DNA from: Triops longicaudatus
Lineage: Eukaryota; Arthropoda; Branchiopoda; Notostraca; Triopsidae
Direction: 5' to 3'
Assembly: GCA_022885665.1 (NCBI GenBank)
Contig: JAGQDJ010000012.1
Location: 1-64,000, forward strand
DNA length: 64,000 nucleotides
Within the stretch, counting starts at the first letter, position 1; each line of letters begins with the position of its first letter. The translations under genes were made by a program, and so were the position numbers. This document shows positions 48,601 through 60,275 of the stretch, in pieces. Under the pieces are notes generated by a model. The model saw only the letters and a list, made by a program, of their open reading frames with translations. It made no database searches and was not told the DNA's origin.

Positions 48601-49522
48601 TCTATCCTGGCCTACTCGGCCACTTCCCACCCGCCTGCCAATTGCAGCAGCGCCGGTTAAACCAGTTCCCCGGACTTCTTTTTCCACCGTGGCTGGTATC
48701 AACGTCACAGGAGTAGGGGGCGGGGCCACGGGCAAACTCACGTGACATCCCGACACGAAAGAACGTCTCTGAGGTGTCAAGATGAATTCATCACCTTTTG
48801 ATTCATCCTCTTTACCCCGATCGTTCTTATAACCACGCTATAAAAGTTAAAAAAAATAAATAGAACTTACAAAAGTAATGGAAATTTTTAGTGTCAGATG
48901 TTAACCACGCCCTTCTGGGCAACATTACCTTATCAAGCTCTTTATCGCCTCTCTCACCACCTCTAGAAGCTGCGTGCCAGTGTTCGGGATCCCATACACC
49001 CGAGTTTTTCCCTTTGGAAGTAAAATACGCCAATTCTAAACAATTTGGCCGAAGCTTGCTCCTCGGATGCTCCTTCAGCTTCATCATTTCAACCTGTTAA
49101 AAAATAAATAAATAAGTCAATAAGATATTTTAAAAATTGGATGAAAAAATTAATTATTTCAACAGTTAACAGTGGCAATTAACGACAGAATATTGGTAAA
49201 TTCCGTTTAACAGCAAACTTTAGAGTAGCTTAAAAAACTATGAGTGATTACATATTTTAAATTAATAACAAACTCTGTAATTGGTAAACGGAACTTATTA
49301 TTTCTTTACCCGTGAATATGAATGGTCCGGCATTTTTATCAATTTCGAAGATTGAGGCTTCGAGGGGGCTGGGTCTCCTTTCTCCAGAAAGTCACTGGTC
49401 AGCGGATCTAAAATAAAAGGCACTATATTGGATACACGGGATTTCGAAGAAAATACATTTAATAAAAAAAACTGACTTAGATCAGGTGCTATCGCGGGAA
49501 CTGGAACCACATCGGTGGCCAT
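45624..49522 (-). CDS. 4E-T: eIF4E transporter (4E-T / EIF4ENIF1)
   Basis: eIF4E-binding translational repressor that carries eIF4E to the nucleus and P-bodies and promotes mRNA decay. Nine exons in transcript order: 49522-49477, 49407-49310, 49093-48929, 48837-48461, 48388-47986, 47825-47714, 47504-46968, 46870-46601, 46339-45624; 907 residues. The eIF4E-binding helix is YSRVEMM at residues 46-52, followed by KLKEHPRSKLRPNCL and VWDPEHWH, matching 4E-T. Next come the LTPQRRSF..GCHV block, an Arg-rich region, and EPEWFSGGPMSQSDTIELKG, which is diagnostic of the family. Later segments include SRFSQWF, a Gln-rich region, FTPTSVIRKM, and the C-terminal VLSLEELERQQ. The start is the ATG at 49522; upstream the frame opens only from a TTG. 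The canonical Leu of YxxxxL-hydrophobic is Met here, and intron 2 splits the motif after Arg48. Confidence 0.93.
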
Positions 49523-50546
49523 TGGCTGTGACGGTATATAAGGGGAGTGGAGATTCGGAAACGACGAGTTTTTTAAGCACAAACAAAATTCAATACACTG
49601 GAAATGACTAATTTGAGATTTGACCCCGAGATTTCAAGACAAGCACAATTCAGGTCTCCAACAATGGTAATAATACGTGTTCTGTTTCTCTCTCTCTCTA
49701 AGTGAGAATCTTGCACCGTCGTTACCAGGTTACACGAGAGGTTCGCAGTTAAGTTCGCAAATTAAACGATAAAATTTGGCAGTCTTTCTCTTCTTTTATA
49801 GATTTTAAGGAGTGATAGTACCCCAAATCACAAGTTTTTTTCCCTCCAGATCACTTAACACCAGGCTACTTGAACTGAAGGAAACAATGAAGAATTGAAT
49901 GAATCTATCTGTTCTTTTTGGCTGACAGCGAACAAACTGAACCAAAAGGTTCTCTGGCAGGGATGATCTGCAAAGACAAAGAAAAAATATATAAGAAGAA
50001 TAGCTTTTTTAAAAATACTGATAAATCCTTATGTAGCTTTAATTTTAACCTACAGTTACACATTAAACGGAATGTAAACTATAAAAATACGAAACTTGTT
50101 TCGAATAAATTTTGAGATATAACTTTATTACTACTTTTATTTAATTCTGAAATTTCGATGAGTTTTCTGTGTTTTTTGAGAACCAATAGTTGTAAGGCAC
50201 GATCGTTATACACGTAAGGTCAGCACATGTAAAAGTACAAAGGTAACAAGTCAAAAAACAGCTGGCAAGTTGGCGGCCCTGAGCCTGGCGGTGAACAAGT
50301 TAGAACGTAGCAATTTTGCCGGCTTGGCCTTCGCGTCTTACACAAGCCATTGACATGTAATCGTGCAAGGTCAAAGAGCAACGCACCATAAAAATGGGCC
50401 GGTGATTATATTTCGAAAAAGAACTTACCAGAAAAGCGTATCTGCAAAGACAAAAACTTCTGAGGACGTCAACAAACTCAAGACTCAAGATGCGCAGCGC
50501 AGAAACAGAAAAGGTGAGATAGCAATCGGACTTTTTCTGCCCGTCG
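49523..50546. other. Divergent intergenic region between 4E-T and NFU1
   Basis: Holds both promoters. A CT-dinucleotide-rich patch lies near 49680-49705. No gene could be supported. Confidence 0.4.
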
Positions 50547-50610
50547 TATCGATACTTTAGTCTTGAAATTCAAATAATCGATACTCTAGCCTTTGGCTTT
50601 CGTAATCGAT
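50547..50610. promoter_or_regulatory. Cluster of ATCGAT (DRE-like) sites upstream of NFU1
   Basis: TATCGATA at 50547-50554, AATCGATA at 50576-50583 and ATCGAT at 50605-50610, within 135 bases of the NFU1 ATG. TATCGATA is the DRE element bound by DREF in insect housekeeping promoters. Its use here is inferred. Confidence 0.5.
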
Positions 50611-50679
50611 AATTAACAAGGCCTACGGATTCCAAAATAAAAACACGTTGCATAACTTTAGTGTTTAATTCGAAAAAAA

Positions 50680-51937
50680 ATGAATTCTGCAATAGTTCGT
50701 AGGAACATTTTTCAATTTTTGGTACAATCAAGCAGGTAAACTCATCTTATAATGCTATTATTGGTGTAATTTCATTACTATTTCTGTAAATAAATTTAGA
50801 TGGCGCGAAAAAATGAACATGTTTAATTAATTCGGTTAATTGAATTTTCACAGACAGCTAAGCTCGCTGAACTCGGTACAGAAATATGGTCGCAACCCTA
50901 TGATGACACGAACCAATGCCAATACATTTTTAAAACGCGTAGTACCACAATTATTCCTTCACATTCGCCGGAAAATGTTTATTCAAACGCAAGACACTCC
51001 AAATCCTAATAGTCTTAAATTTTTACCTGGATGTCAGGTATAATTCAGGAGCATACTAAGCATTTACATCTATTTTTTTATTTTAGATTTTTATTTTACA
51101 TTTTTTTTAACAAAGGGGTTTTATTTATTTTTTGTTTTCTTGAAGGTGCTTGAGTCAGGAACGATGGATTTCCCTTCTCCGTCTGACGCGTATAAGTCCC
51201 AGCTAGCTCGTTTGCTGTTCAGGATCGAAGGTGTCAAATCGGTGTTCTTTGGCCCTAGCTTTGTCACGATAACCCGGATGGATGAAGACGTGGAATGGCG
51301 CGTGTTAAAACCGGAGATTTACGCTACGCTGATGGATTTCTTCGCCTCAGGTGCTCCCGTGGTCTCCGAAAACGCACAGCCCAATGCCGATACCACCATC
51401 AACGAAGACGACGATGAAACTGTCCAGCTCATTAAGGAGCTTTTAGACACACGAATTCGTCCTACTGTCCAAGAAGACGGCGGTGATATTCATTTCGTGA
51501 GCTTCAAAGACGGCATCGTCAAGCTAGAAATGCAAGGCTCGTGCACTTCATGTCCGTCTTCCATCGTCACCTTGAAAAACGGAGTCCAAAATATGCTCCA
51601 GTTCTATATCCCTGAAGTAATAAAAGAGAAATGTAGTATAATTACAGTAGAATCGCTGTATATTAAACCCATTTGTAACCAGTTATCGGCTTATGTCCGA
51701 CAAACTTAAAATTTTTTGTAATTTTTCGATTTTTATTCGTTTTATTTTTTTAGTTATTTTTTCTTTCTTTTTTTTAGCTGCCTGACTTTTCTTTATTTTT
51801 ACTTTTTATTTTATCGGAAGTGAACCTTTATTTATTTATTATTTTTTTAGGTATTGGGCGTAGAGCAAGTGGAAAATGAGCTTGATAAAAAGTCCAAGGA
51901 GGAGTTTGACAAGCTGGAGAAGAAAATTGACTCATAG
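50680..51937 (+). CDS. NFU1: NFU1 iron-sulfur cluster scaffold, mitochondrial
   Basis: Late-acting mitochondrial carrier that delivers 4Fe-4S clusters to targets such as lipoyl synthase. Exons 50680-50735, 50854-51037, 51146-51616 and 51851-51937 join to 265 residues. The N-terminus is rich in Arg/Ser with few acids (import signal). The Nfu N-domain starts at FIQTQDTPNPNSLKFLPG (around residue 60). The NifU-like C-domain has RPTVQEDGGDIHF and GSCTSCPSS with the cluster-ligand pair Cys213-x2-Cys216, then LKNGVQNMLQFYIPE. The last exon supplies VLGVEQVENELD, as in animal NFU1. Without that splice the frame would run into a MITE-like sequence and end at 51709, which I consider intronic. Length and motifs are normal for the family. 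Three ATCGAT sites lie just upstream. The SmydA-like gene begins 170 bp downstream. Confidence 0.95.
51646..51706. mobile_element. Pogo-like MITE terminus in NFU1 intron 3
   Basis: CAGTAGAATCGCTGTATATT and downstream sequence resemble the left terminus of the 4346-4480 element. Only one end was recognised. Confidence 0.4.
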
Positions 51938-52107
51938 TGTTGCGAATAATTTTGGAATAATGCCGTAGGGCATTTTTGTACTTTGTAAATAGAAATACAT
52001 CTCACGCGACGGTCGTGCTATATTTAGCTTGTTGGGGAGGGACGGGGGGTTTGTTGCTTTGGAACAGTCTCCAAGCGCAGTCTAAATCTTGAGCTGAAAC
52101 CGACAAG

Positions 52108-54659
52108 ATGGCAGATGTGTCCAAGTGTCCTGTTTGCCAAACGAAAGGCACTTTGAAGTGCGGAGGCTGTGACAAAATAGCTTATTGCAGCAAAGAGCAC
52201 CAGAGAGCCCATTGGGGACTGCACAAGTCGAAATGCTGCCCGTATAAAATCGTAACGGACCCCAAACTCGGCCGGTATCTCGTGGCAGCAAGGAATATTT
52301 CTGCGGGAGAAATTGTTTTGACGGAAGAACCGCTCGTCGTAGGCCCGAAGCAAGACACCATACCTATTTGTCTCGCTTGCTACAGCCCTTTCGAACCTGG
52401 ACATGAGTATCGATGTCCGTCTTGTACTTTTCCTATGTGTGGAGAAAAATGTGCACAAGTAGGTTCTATGAAAAAGTAAACAAAGTGTGAAAAGAAAACA
52501 AATAAAAATAACACCACAAATAACATTAGGTCACAAACTGAATATTTTCGGAATTCTTTACGTAAAACAAAACATACAAAACGACCTGGGTGGCAGGAAG
52601 ATGTTGGAGAAAAGAGACGGTGTTTCTCATAAGAAAGTGGGACATGTCCAATAGTAATCATCGTATTTTTGGGCTCGTTTTTTGTGGGAAATGTTAAGGT
52701 AAACAAAAATGAGGGACAAGCATTGTAAGGAAAGCATAGCTCTTTGTCTCGTTTTTTATTATATATCATAGGCCATTGAACACGTTAAGTTTGAATCGCT
52801 CGAAAGCTTTAATTTTATTATGACAAAAAAGACGAGAAATATGTATACTTTTTAGGCAAACTTTTTCCCTTTCCTATTGTACTCCTTTTATTATAGTTTT
52901 GTTATAATAAACCTTTTTAAAATGAACTCGCCATAGGAAATTTTCTCCGGTTTTGTTAATGAGCAAAAATAGACAACAAAATTTTGAACAACGAAAGAAA
53001 ATTAATTTGAAAATTTACAGAAGAGATTAATAAAGCTTACATGTTTAACAGAATGCCAGCCATGCGCAGGAATGCGCAATTCTTAGCCAAGCGAAACAGC
53101 GTCCGACTGTCGACTTAAAAGAAACTCGTGCTCTTTGTCCTGCTTACGAGTGTATTACGCCGTTGCGTTGTGCACTGCTAGCGAAAACTGACGCGCAAAA
53201 GTACGAAGTAAGAATTCCGCCAACAACTTCATGAATGTGAAGTACGCATTCACTCCCTTATTTTTTTTCTTTTTCTTTTGAAACCAGAAACTCACAAACT
53301 TACAATCTCATATGGAAGAACGCAAGAAATTGGTGTTGTGGCAAACCAACCAGATCAATATTGTCGAATTTCTCAACAAAGCCTGCAGTCTCAATTGCGA
53401 CGACGAAACGCTACACAATTTATGCGGCATTTTGGACACAAATACGTTCGAAATCAAATGCAAGCGTATTGCTATAAGAGGCGTGTATTTCACCGCTGCT
53501 ATGATGGCACATAGTTGCGTTTCCAACGTACACCATGCCATGAACGGACGCAATTTCCATATCACATTACGCGCTTGCACTGACATACCTAAAGGAGAAG
53601 CTTTGTGGGCCAGTTATACACATTCGTTTGAAGGTAATGTCTTCATTCCTACTACCTACGGCAGTAACAGAAAGCTAAAAAGGAAAGCATGTACGCATAC
53701 AAATAAAGAACGTATTGTACTGGGAATGTATGACATAATTGACCAGCGATGAACAAAAATTACTTCTAAATATTAAAACTATATTTGAAAACCAGTTATA
53801 TGCAAACTTAGTATGTGTTCCCTAAGGTATTATCATCTTATACTTTCCGTGTATTTTCGAATTGTAGGTACAATTGTTCGTCGAGCGAATTTACGTCACA
53901 GTAAGTTTTTCGAGTGCGATTGCCCACGGTGTGCTGACCCGACGGAATGCGGCACTCACTTCAGCTCATTACGATGCCTGGAGTGCAAAACGGGCGTGGT
54001 TTCGGCCCTGGAGCCTCTCAAGGATACTGCAACTGATTGGGCTTGCGATAACTGCGAGTACAAAACGACGGGCGAAAAAGTGTCCGAACTAATTAATAAA
54101 CTTCAACAAGAATTCGATTCTATCGATGCCAACAACGTTCGGAGGTTAAAAAAAATTGACTTTTATTTTACTTTGAAACTAAATCACTTATCAATTTTTA
54201 CTTAGGATGGAAAGCTTTATTGAGAAATACTCCCGGAAACTACATCCAAACCATTATCTTCTAACTCAGTTGCGTTTCTCTTTAAGTCAATTGTACGGTC
54301 GAGACGCCCACTGGCTCTTAAACAACTTAAGCCCCTCCCTATTACGTCGCAAAGTCGGACTGTGCGAGCAAGTACTCCGTATGGCCGCTGTCTTCGAACC
54401 CGGGATGTCCCGTTTAAGGGGCGTGACCTTGTACGAGCTCCACGCCCCTTTGTTCTTGTTGGCTCGTAACGACTTTGAAGAGGACGCTATCGACCGCGAC
54501 GAATTACTAAATCAATTACAACAAGTCAGGAAATACCTGGCAGAAGCCGAAGCCATCTTACGTTTCGAAGGCATTGATGGCCACGCCCCTGAAGCTACCA
54601 TGGCCCGAGCGGCTCAAACTTCACTGCGTCAACTGGATCGCTGGATAAACACCATTTAA
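52108..54659 (+). CDS. SET and MYND domain protein, SmydA-like
   Basis: Probable lysine methyltransferase-family protein of the arthropod SmydA group. Exons 52108-52458, 53052-53207, 53288-53633, 53868-54144 and 54206-54659 join to 527 residues. The MYND finger occupies residues 7-43 (CPVC, CGGC, YCSKEHQRAHW, then H and C). SET elements: GRYLVAARNISAGEIVLTEE (residues 54-73), MMAHSCVSNVHH in place of the usual N-H-S-C-x-P-N, and ALWASYTH. A post-SET-like Cys cluster follows (FFECDCPRC, then LRCLEC and WACDNCEY). The C-terminal 150 residues are helical, as in SmydA proteins. Substitution in the NHSC motif is common in this subgroup and makes catalytic activity uncertain. I cannot say which SmydA member this is. 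Confidence 0.88.
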
Positions 54660-55974
54660 GCTAATTTGGACCACGCTTGTCCCCGAAAACAAATGTTTTT
54701 TAGTTTACGCAGTGGACAAAAGCTTAACTAAGTAATTAGGGCTGCAAACGCATGCTGAATAGGCGTGTCCGCATCGTACCGCTTGCTTTCGGTTGAGGTG
54801 CAATCAGTAAACCAAGTCAGTCGCTTTCTCGCTGCTGTGGCGTCCAGGTCATTTGTATTACGTGTGTGACGCTGTGTTGGAGATATAGAAAGTTACAGTG
54901 AAAAAAAGAAGCGTGGAAGTTGAAATCTGAGGCTGAGGCGGTCAGGTGTGGCAGAAAAGGGCATATAAGGGTAAGGGGCGTGTCTTGCAGAGTTGAAATC
55001 GGGAGTCAAATGGTGTATGGCACCGAGAACGTCGTCAGGGTGGTCTTGCCGGGTGAATTAGCCCTCGGGCTAGCCGAAAGGACGATTACAAGTGCACAGG
55101 TGGGATATCTGGCTCTGTGATTGAGAACCACGTGACTTGGCCGTTGCCTGACGTTGCGGAGCGAAGTAGTCAAACACGTTAGTGCAACGTATCATACTTT
55201 CACGTTTGCCGGATACGTGTTCTTCGTGTGTGTGTGTGTGGCTGTGTCCCTTTTGCCAAATTGTTTTGGCTTGTCTCTGAAAGCTATGCAAATCTAACGT
55301 AACCATTTTGCTCTTGTGTATCCTATTCAACTGTGCTCTGTCGAGATAAAAGGGCTTATCAGGTAATGTACCTAACAGCCGTTTCTGTTCAACCTTGTAC
55401 CGCGAAAAAAATGAAAAAAGTGCAATGCCATATACACTGCCTTGTAATAAGAAAATGTAAATATTTGGCTTTATTCGCACAAATACTATGAATTAATGCA
55501 AATGGAATTGTCTTAGTTAAACAGAAATTTCCGTAGAATATGGAAATGGGTGCACAATTTGTTGTGTTAGCAGATGCTTGTTTGTTTTGCTGTCTAAATT
55601 ATTAAAGCTTCGCAGTTAAATAGTTATCTATTCAATAATTAAGTTTCAAAATTTCGTACATGCCGCTTAAATTGACAGTGAAACAGTGGAATTTTGACAA
55701 ACCGAACAGAAGGTAGACGGATTGTAAGATCACGAGTTTTGAAAACTCACGGATTCAAATATAACGAACTTCGGATACAACAAACCTAACCTAACCTTTT
55801 ACCAAGAGTTTCGTAATAACTAGACTTTTACTGCACGCTGACATTAAAAAATGCGTCTAAAATATTTACTGATATTTGGGGCATTTTTAAGTCAGGTGAT
55901 GAAATTCCAAACGTTTCCATGCAGAAATATACGTAAACTTACAAATTCAATACCATAAATGACAAGGTTACTAC

Positions 55975-56072
55975 AGTACTGCTAAATCTCGTTGAAACGA
56001 ACGCCTGGTAACGTAAAATCTTTTCGATATATCCGATGTTCGTTATATCTTACGCTTCTTCTGTACACTTTC
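55975..56072. mobile_element. Pogo-like MITE copy, about 100 bp
   Basis: The left end is CAGTACTGCTAAATCTCGTT with AAACGAAC. The right end is GTTCGTTATATCTTACGCTT followed by CTTCTGTA, which in reverse reads TACAGAAGAAGCGTAAGATA. The two ends are imperfect inverted repeats with the family's CAGTA..AACGAAC pattern. Confidence 0.5.
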
Positions 56073-56177
56073 ACACTCTGGAACATACAATTCGACTGTT
56101 CTAGCAGAAAGTTCGCAAAAAAGGTTTTTTATAGCGAAATTCAACTCAGTTTTATTCAATTTAGACATTTCAAATTA

Positions 56178-56225
56178 CAGTAGCATCTCGCTATAACGAA
56201 CGAGCCTATTAGGCCAACACAACCT
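56178..56225. mobile_element. Pogo-like MITE terminus
   Basis: CAGTAGCATCTCGCTATAAC followed by GAACGAGCC, close to the consensus terminus of the family. The second end was not found. Confidence 0.45.
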
Positions 56226-57189
56226 GTTCGGAATATTTTTAGTTTATTTTATCAGACGCTGATTTCTCATGTTTCATATTCACTATAATCTTATTAAAGT
56301 TTTATAAGACTTTCGTGAGTGTCGAAGATCACGCGTGGGAGGAGTTATCATATGCATTACGTGCGTTATCGCGGCATTTTGCTATAAAAAGTTTATCAAG
56401 TATCAAGTTCTGTTTAAGTACACACGTTACGAGCCATTTTGGACCTCAACGACCGGAAATGAAGCTTTATTTAACTTAAATCTAACCTTGAAGCAAAGTT
56501 CTTTGCATTTTGTTCCTTTTAAGCAATCTGCGCTTTAGCAATGTCGCAACTTGCGCGTTTAGGAAGACGAGCGAAAGTGTTTCGTTTAAAGGTTGAGTAA
56601 CGTCTTCCAAATAAGCTTTTGAAACAATACGCCAAGGCTAAGCCCATCAAAGGTGCATTTTCACATTTAGGAGAAAGCTTAAAGGGAAATTCAGGAAAAC
56701 TGTGCCCTAAAATTCTTCTGACGCTCTTTCTACATGACAAGCTTGTCATGTGTATGAGCCTAAAGCTTTGGGTTATGAAAGCAGCGTGTTTTTAATTCGT
56801 GTTTCCTAATTCTTTGGTCCAGTGTCGGATTACTTTGCAATCAAAGACGTGACTTCGTGACCCGATGTGCTTTTCGCATCACGTGAGTCACTTTGGCGAT
56901 GAAGAGGTTAAAGTTGCAGGGGGTTTCAATGAGTAGGTGGTCCTTTACTCTTGTGTACGTTATTCTTTTATTTTTCACATTTTTGTTGTCTTACTGCAAA
57001 GCCTTTTCATTTGAGCTAAGTGCACTGGGAACTTAGGGCACACCCATTGCGGCAAAAAAGGGGGAACCGGTTTAAAGTTGCTCGGACAACTAATAGCATT
57101 TTGAAAGGTTACGCCTTTTGGATTAATACATATGAATTCAAAATTAGGTCCCTTATGTATCCTTTAAAAACTATTAATAATTTTTCATT

Positions 57190-60100
57190 ATGCATGCCCA
57201 AAAACGAAGGATGCCACATTTCAACTGGAAAGCTGCTACGACCCCGACGAAAAAAATCGACCGGGAACACGAAAACGCCCACATGCCCCAATATGATCAA
57301 CTCCTCGCGGAATTGCGCCGAGCTCAAGTAATTATTGCTTATTCTATGCTCCTGGGATGTATTAATCTTTGACTCGTGTAATTGTAATGGGTTAATCATG
57401 TTAATCGATGAAATTACATAGGAGCTACGCGGTCAAGAGAAAAAGCCGGTGGCGTGTGAAATCACCAGCAAACCAATCCTGGATACTAAAGGCTCCGTCA
57501 AAGCGCAAGTCAAAAGACGAGGTAATTGTTATAATCTTATTTGGGTTTGGGTAGGATAGACTTTTTTTTGTCTTGAATGGAAGAAATTCTCAAATTATGC
57601 CAAAATTGAGATAAATTTACATATAAACATATTAAGTACCAAAAAAACAGACTATGGTAGATTTTAATAGTAATAAACCCTTACTAGTTTTAATAGTAAT
57701 AAACTCTTAAGTAGTAAATTTGAAATTCCTTTACGTGAGCAATTAAGGTCCTTGCAGAGGCGTCTGCAAACAAAGCTATTTTTTGAGAAAGGGTATACAT
57801 CCTTCCATTAGCTGCGTCAAGGATGTGTTTGCCTGTTTGCCCATTTTAGGAGAGCAAACACCGACAGAGTTTTGTTTGCTCATAATCACAGATTTACTAT
57901 CCACGCGTGCTCAATATTTTCAAGTGCCCGAATGCCAAAACTGTGCAAAGAACATACCATGTTGTTAGTCATGGTACTTACCGTTATACTTTCATCTTTA
58001 GGATTTCTCTATTTTTATTTATGCAATTTTTATTGTTTTCTTCGTAATAGACATTGTTGCCGCGTCATATTTTAACCATTATATGTGCACATTATTCAGT
58101 CTATTTGGTTTGAATTTACTAGACAAAATGATGGGGAGTTTTGTAATACTTTACGTATGATTTTTGTGATATTGTACTTTCTGTAAATATTGAAGTGCAC
58201 TGAAGTGTTTGTGATGTCTGTACGAATTGAAGTGTTCGATATCTCTTCTAGGATGGAAAAAAGTGCGTTTCTTAGAAGACGGGGACGGAAACCCCCACAC
58301 GAGCATAATTCTCGATACATCCTTATCGTGTTCCTCCTCAGAAGAAGACAACACTTTAAACGTAACCCCTCCTACTCATGATCACGACCACGAAGTCCCG
58401 CCTCCGCCTTTAGAACCTCTCTTCGATACCAAAGATTTGCAAATCCCCAATGTAGTCTGGCAAGTACTCCAAGAACTGCCTAAAACTCAAACCAGCACAA
58501 ATAATACCAACACGAGCCCCAACACCCCATCTAAACCAGCATTACCTCCCAAGCCACGCCCTTCGACCTTAAACCTCCCTACTCAGTCAGTTATCCATCT
58601 CGAACCCGACGACCCCAATTCCCTTTCTGATGAAGAGCTTCCTGAATCTTCAAAGCCTAAAGATGCTAAGCCGACAGAAAATACTAAACTAGATCCTTTT
58701 GAAGAACTTACCCATCTTCTAGAACAAAGTCTACAAGAAATTCAGCGCCTGGAACAAGAAAGTTCAGCCACATTGCATCCTTCTCCGACCGTTCCTCCTC
58801 CTACGCCATCTACTGCCCCAAAAAGGGAACCACTTTACGAGCTTATAGGCCGCAAGCGCACAGTGGCGCCTGTGTCGGCTTCCCACGTGGTTCCTGAACC
58901 CTTTGAAGAAATTTGGCTCAAACGAGAAGAACCTTCGCAGCGCAATCCGATCCGGCAAGCGACGCCCAACGGCTGGGCCGAGGATAATCAAATCTATAGT
59001 CGTCTATGGGAGGCTTCTTCCACCTCTTCGTGCAATAATTCACATAATCAATCTTCTAAGCCACCCTCAGCTTCGGCTACAAAACCCGGTGACGGTAGCC
59101 ACGCTCAAACGATTCAATCCTTAGCACGAAAAGCTCGTTTAGAGCACTGGAAACTAGCTGGTTTCCACCATAATAACCAATCAACTCCACCCACTTACTT
59201 AAGCCAATTACCTTTAGTCAATTTACCCGATCCGCACACATCCAGCCCTCTAGTGGCCACGAAGCCTACTTCTTTAGGGATTGAGCTGCAATGGCCACCA
59301 CCTCCTGTCCCTTCTTCGCCATCGTCAGCGTCTCTTTCACCAACCACGCCTACAAAAGAGTACTGTACGAAGCTAGAAGATTCCTCCCCTAAATGTTTCG
59401 ACCACCGGACGACTTTTCAGTGGCCGGTACCACCCACTGCGGTGGGCAATCCGTTACAACGCAGCGATTCTTTTCATAATGGGGATAAAGGCGGCATAAA
59501 TGGTTCCAGGTTACGAAGAACAGGATCGTTACGGGAAAAACCACGCCCTTCCAAACCTGCGTCGCTCGAAGCTGCCCAGGATTGGTACTGGACAGAGGAA
59601 TTCCCGAAAGGATCCGGGCTTGAACCGGGAACTGGCTCGATGGCCACGTGGTTTCATGGTAAATTAATTTTTCGAAAACAATAAATGTATTAAAGAGAAT
59701 AAAGAAATTAAACGAACTAAATAAAATATAACAATGGAAAAGAAATAAACCATGAAATTTAAGAATAACTTAAAACAAATTCAGGAGCAAGGTGATTAAA
59801 TTAATTATGGGTAATTAAACATTAAATCATTACATTAAATGGGTTATAATTAAATTAGAAATTAAGCAGAGTAATTTTTTAAAAAATCAACGGAAATAAT
59901 AAGTAAAGACTATGAAAATCTTGAAAAATAAAAAAAATATTTTATAAAAAAACATAAATGAATAAACGAAATTGATATAGGTCGGTGAAAGAGCAAAGAG
60001 AGAAATAAAGTGAAATAACAAGAAATAATGCCAGGGAAAATGCTGACAAGCGTCTTTTGTATTCAAAGGTGCGATTTCGAGAAACGAGGCTGAAGCGATG

Positions 60101-60275
60101 CTAATGAACCAACCACCCGGCACCTTTCTGGCGAGATTAACCGAAAGGCTGTGGGGTTACGCCTTATCGGTACGGGGCCAAAGAAGCGTGTCCCATTTTT
60201 TGGTTGAAAGTGAGCCAAATCCGCGTCCGCGTTACGTACTGTTAGGCGCCCAGGACCCACCGCATAAAACTTTGG
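57190..60275 (+). CDS. SH2D4-like SH2 adaptor (3' incomplete)
   Basis: Cytoplasmic phosphotyrosine adaptor. Exons 57190-57327, 57422-57521, 58252-59658 and 60069-60275 are in frame through 617 residues and end in phase 1, so at least one more exon is needed. The start at 57190 is the first ATG of the frame; an upstream exon cannot be excluded. Residues 1-80 are charged and helical. Residues 80-540 are disordered and Pro/Ser/Thr-rich, with PxxP motifs (PALPPKPRP) and an acidic helix (DPFEELTHLLEQSLQEIQRL). The SH2 domain starts near 545 with WFHGAISRNEAEAMLMNQPP, GTFLARLTERLWGYALSVR (the FLxR arginine present) and HFLVE, most like SH2D4A/B. The second half of the SH2 domain (the DLVxxH region) was not found before the window ends, so its exon lies in the last 3.7 kb unseen, or beyond. 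Confidence 0.82.

Larger units (their letters stand above)
54660..57189. other. Intergenic region rich in MITE fragments
   Basis: No gene supported. It contains two pogo-like MITE copies (55975 and 56178), a short (TG)n run near 55217-55231 and a short CCTAACCTAACC string near 55785. It must also hold the promoter of the SH2 gene. Confidence 0.4.

Noticed and set aside
49523..49582. N-terminal extension of 4E-T
   Set aside because: The frame is open but has no ATG, only a TTG; the ATG at 49522 is the better start.
51617..51709. NFU1 reading through past FYIPE to a stop at 51709
   Set aside because: A GT donor follows FYIPE, the read-through contains a MITE terminus, and exon 51851-51937 restores the conserved VLGVEQV end.
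55783..55797. Interstitial telomere repeat (CCTAA)n
   Set aside because: Only about two and a half units; too short to differ from chance.
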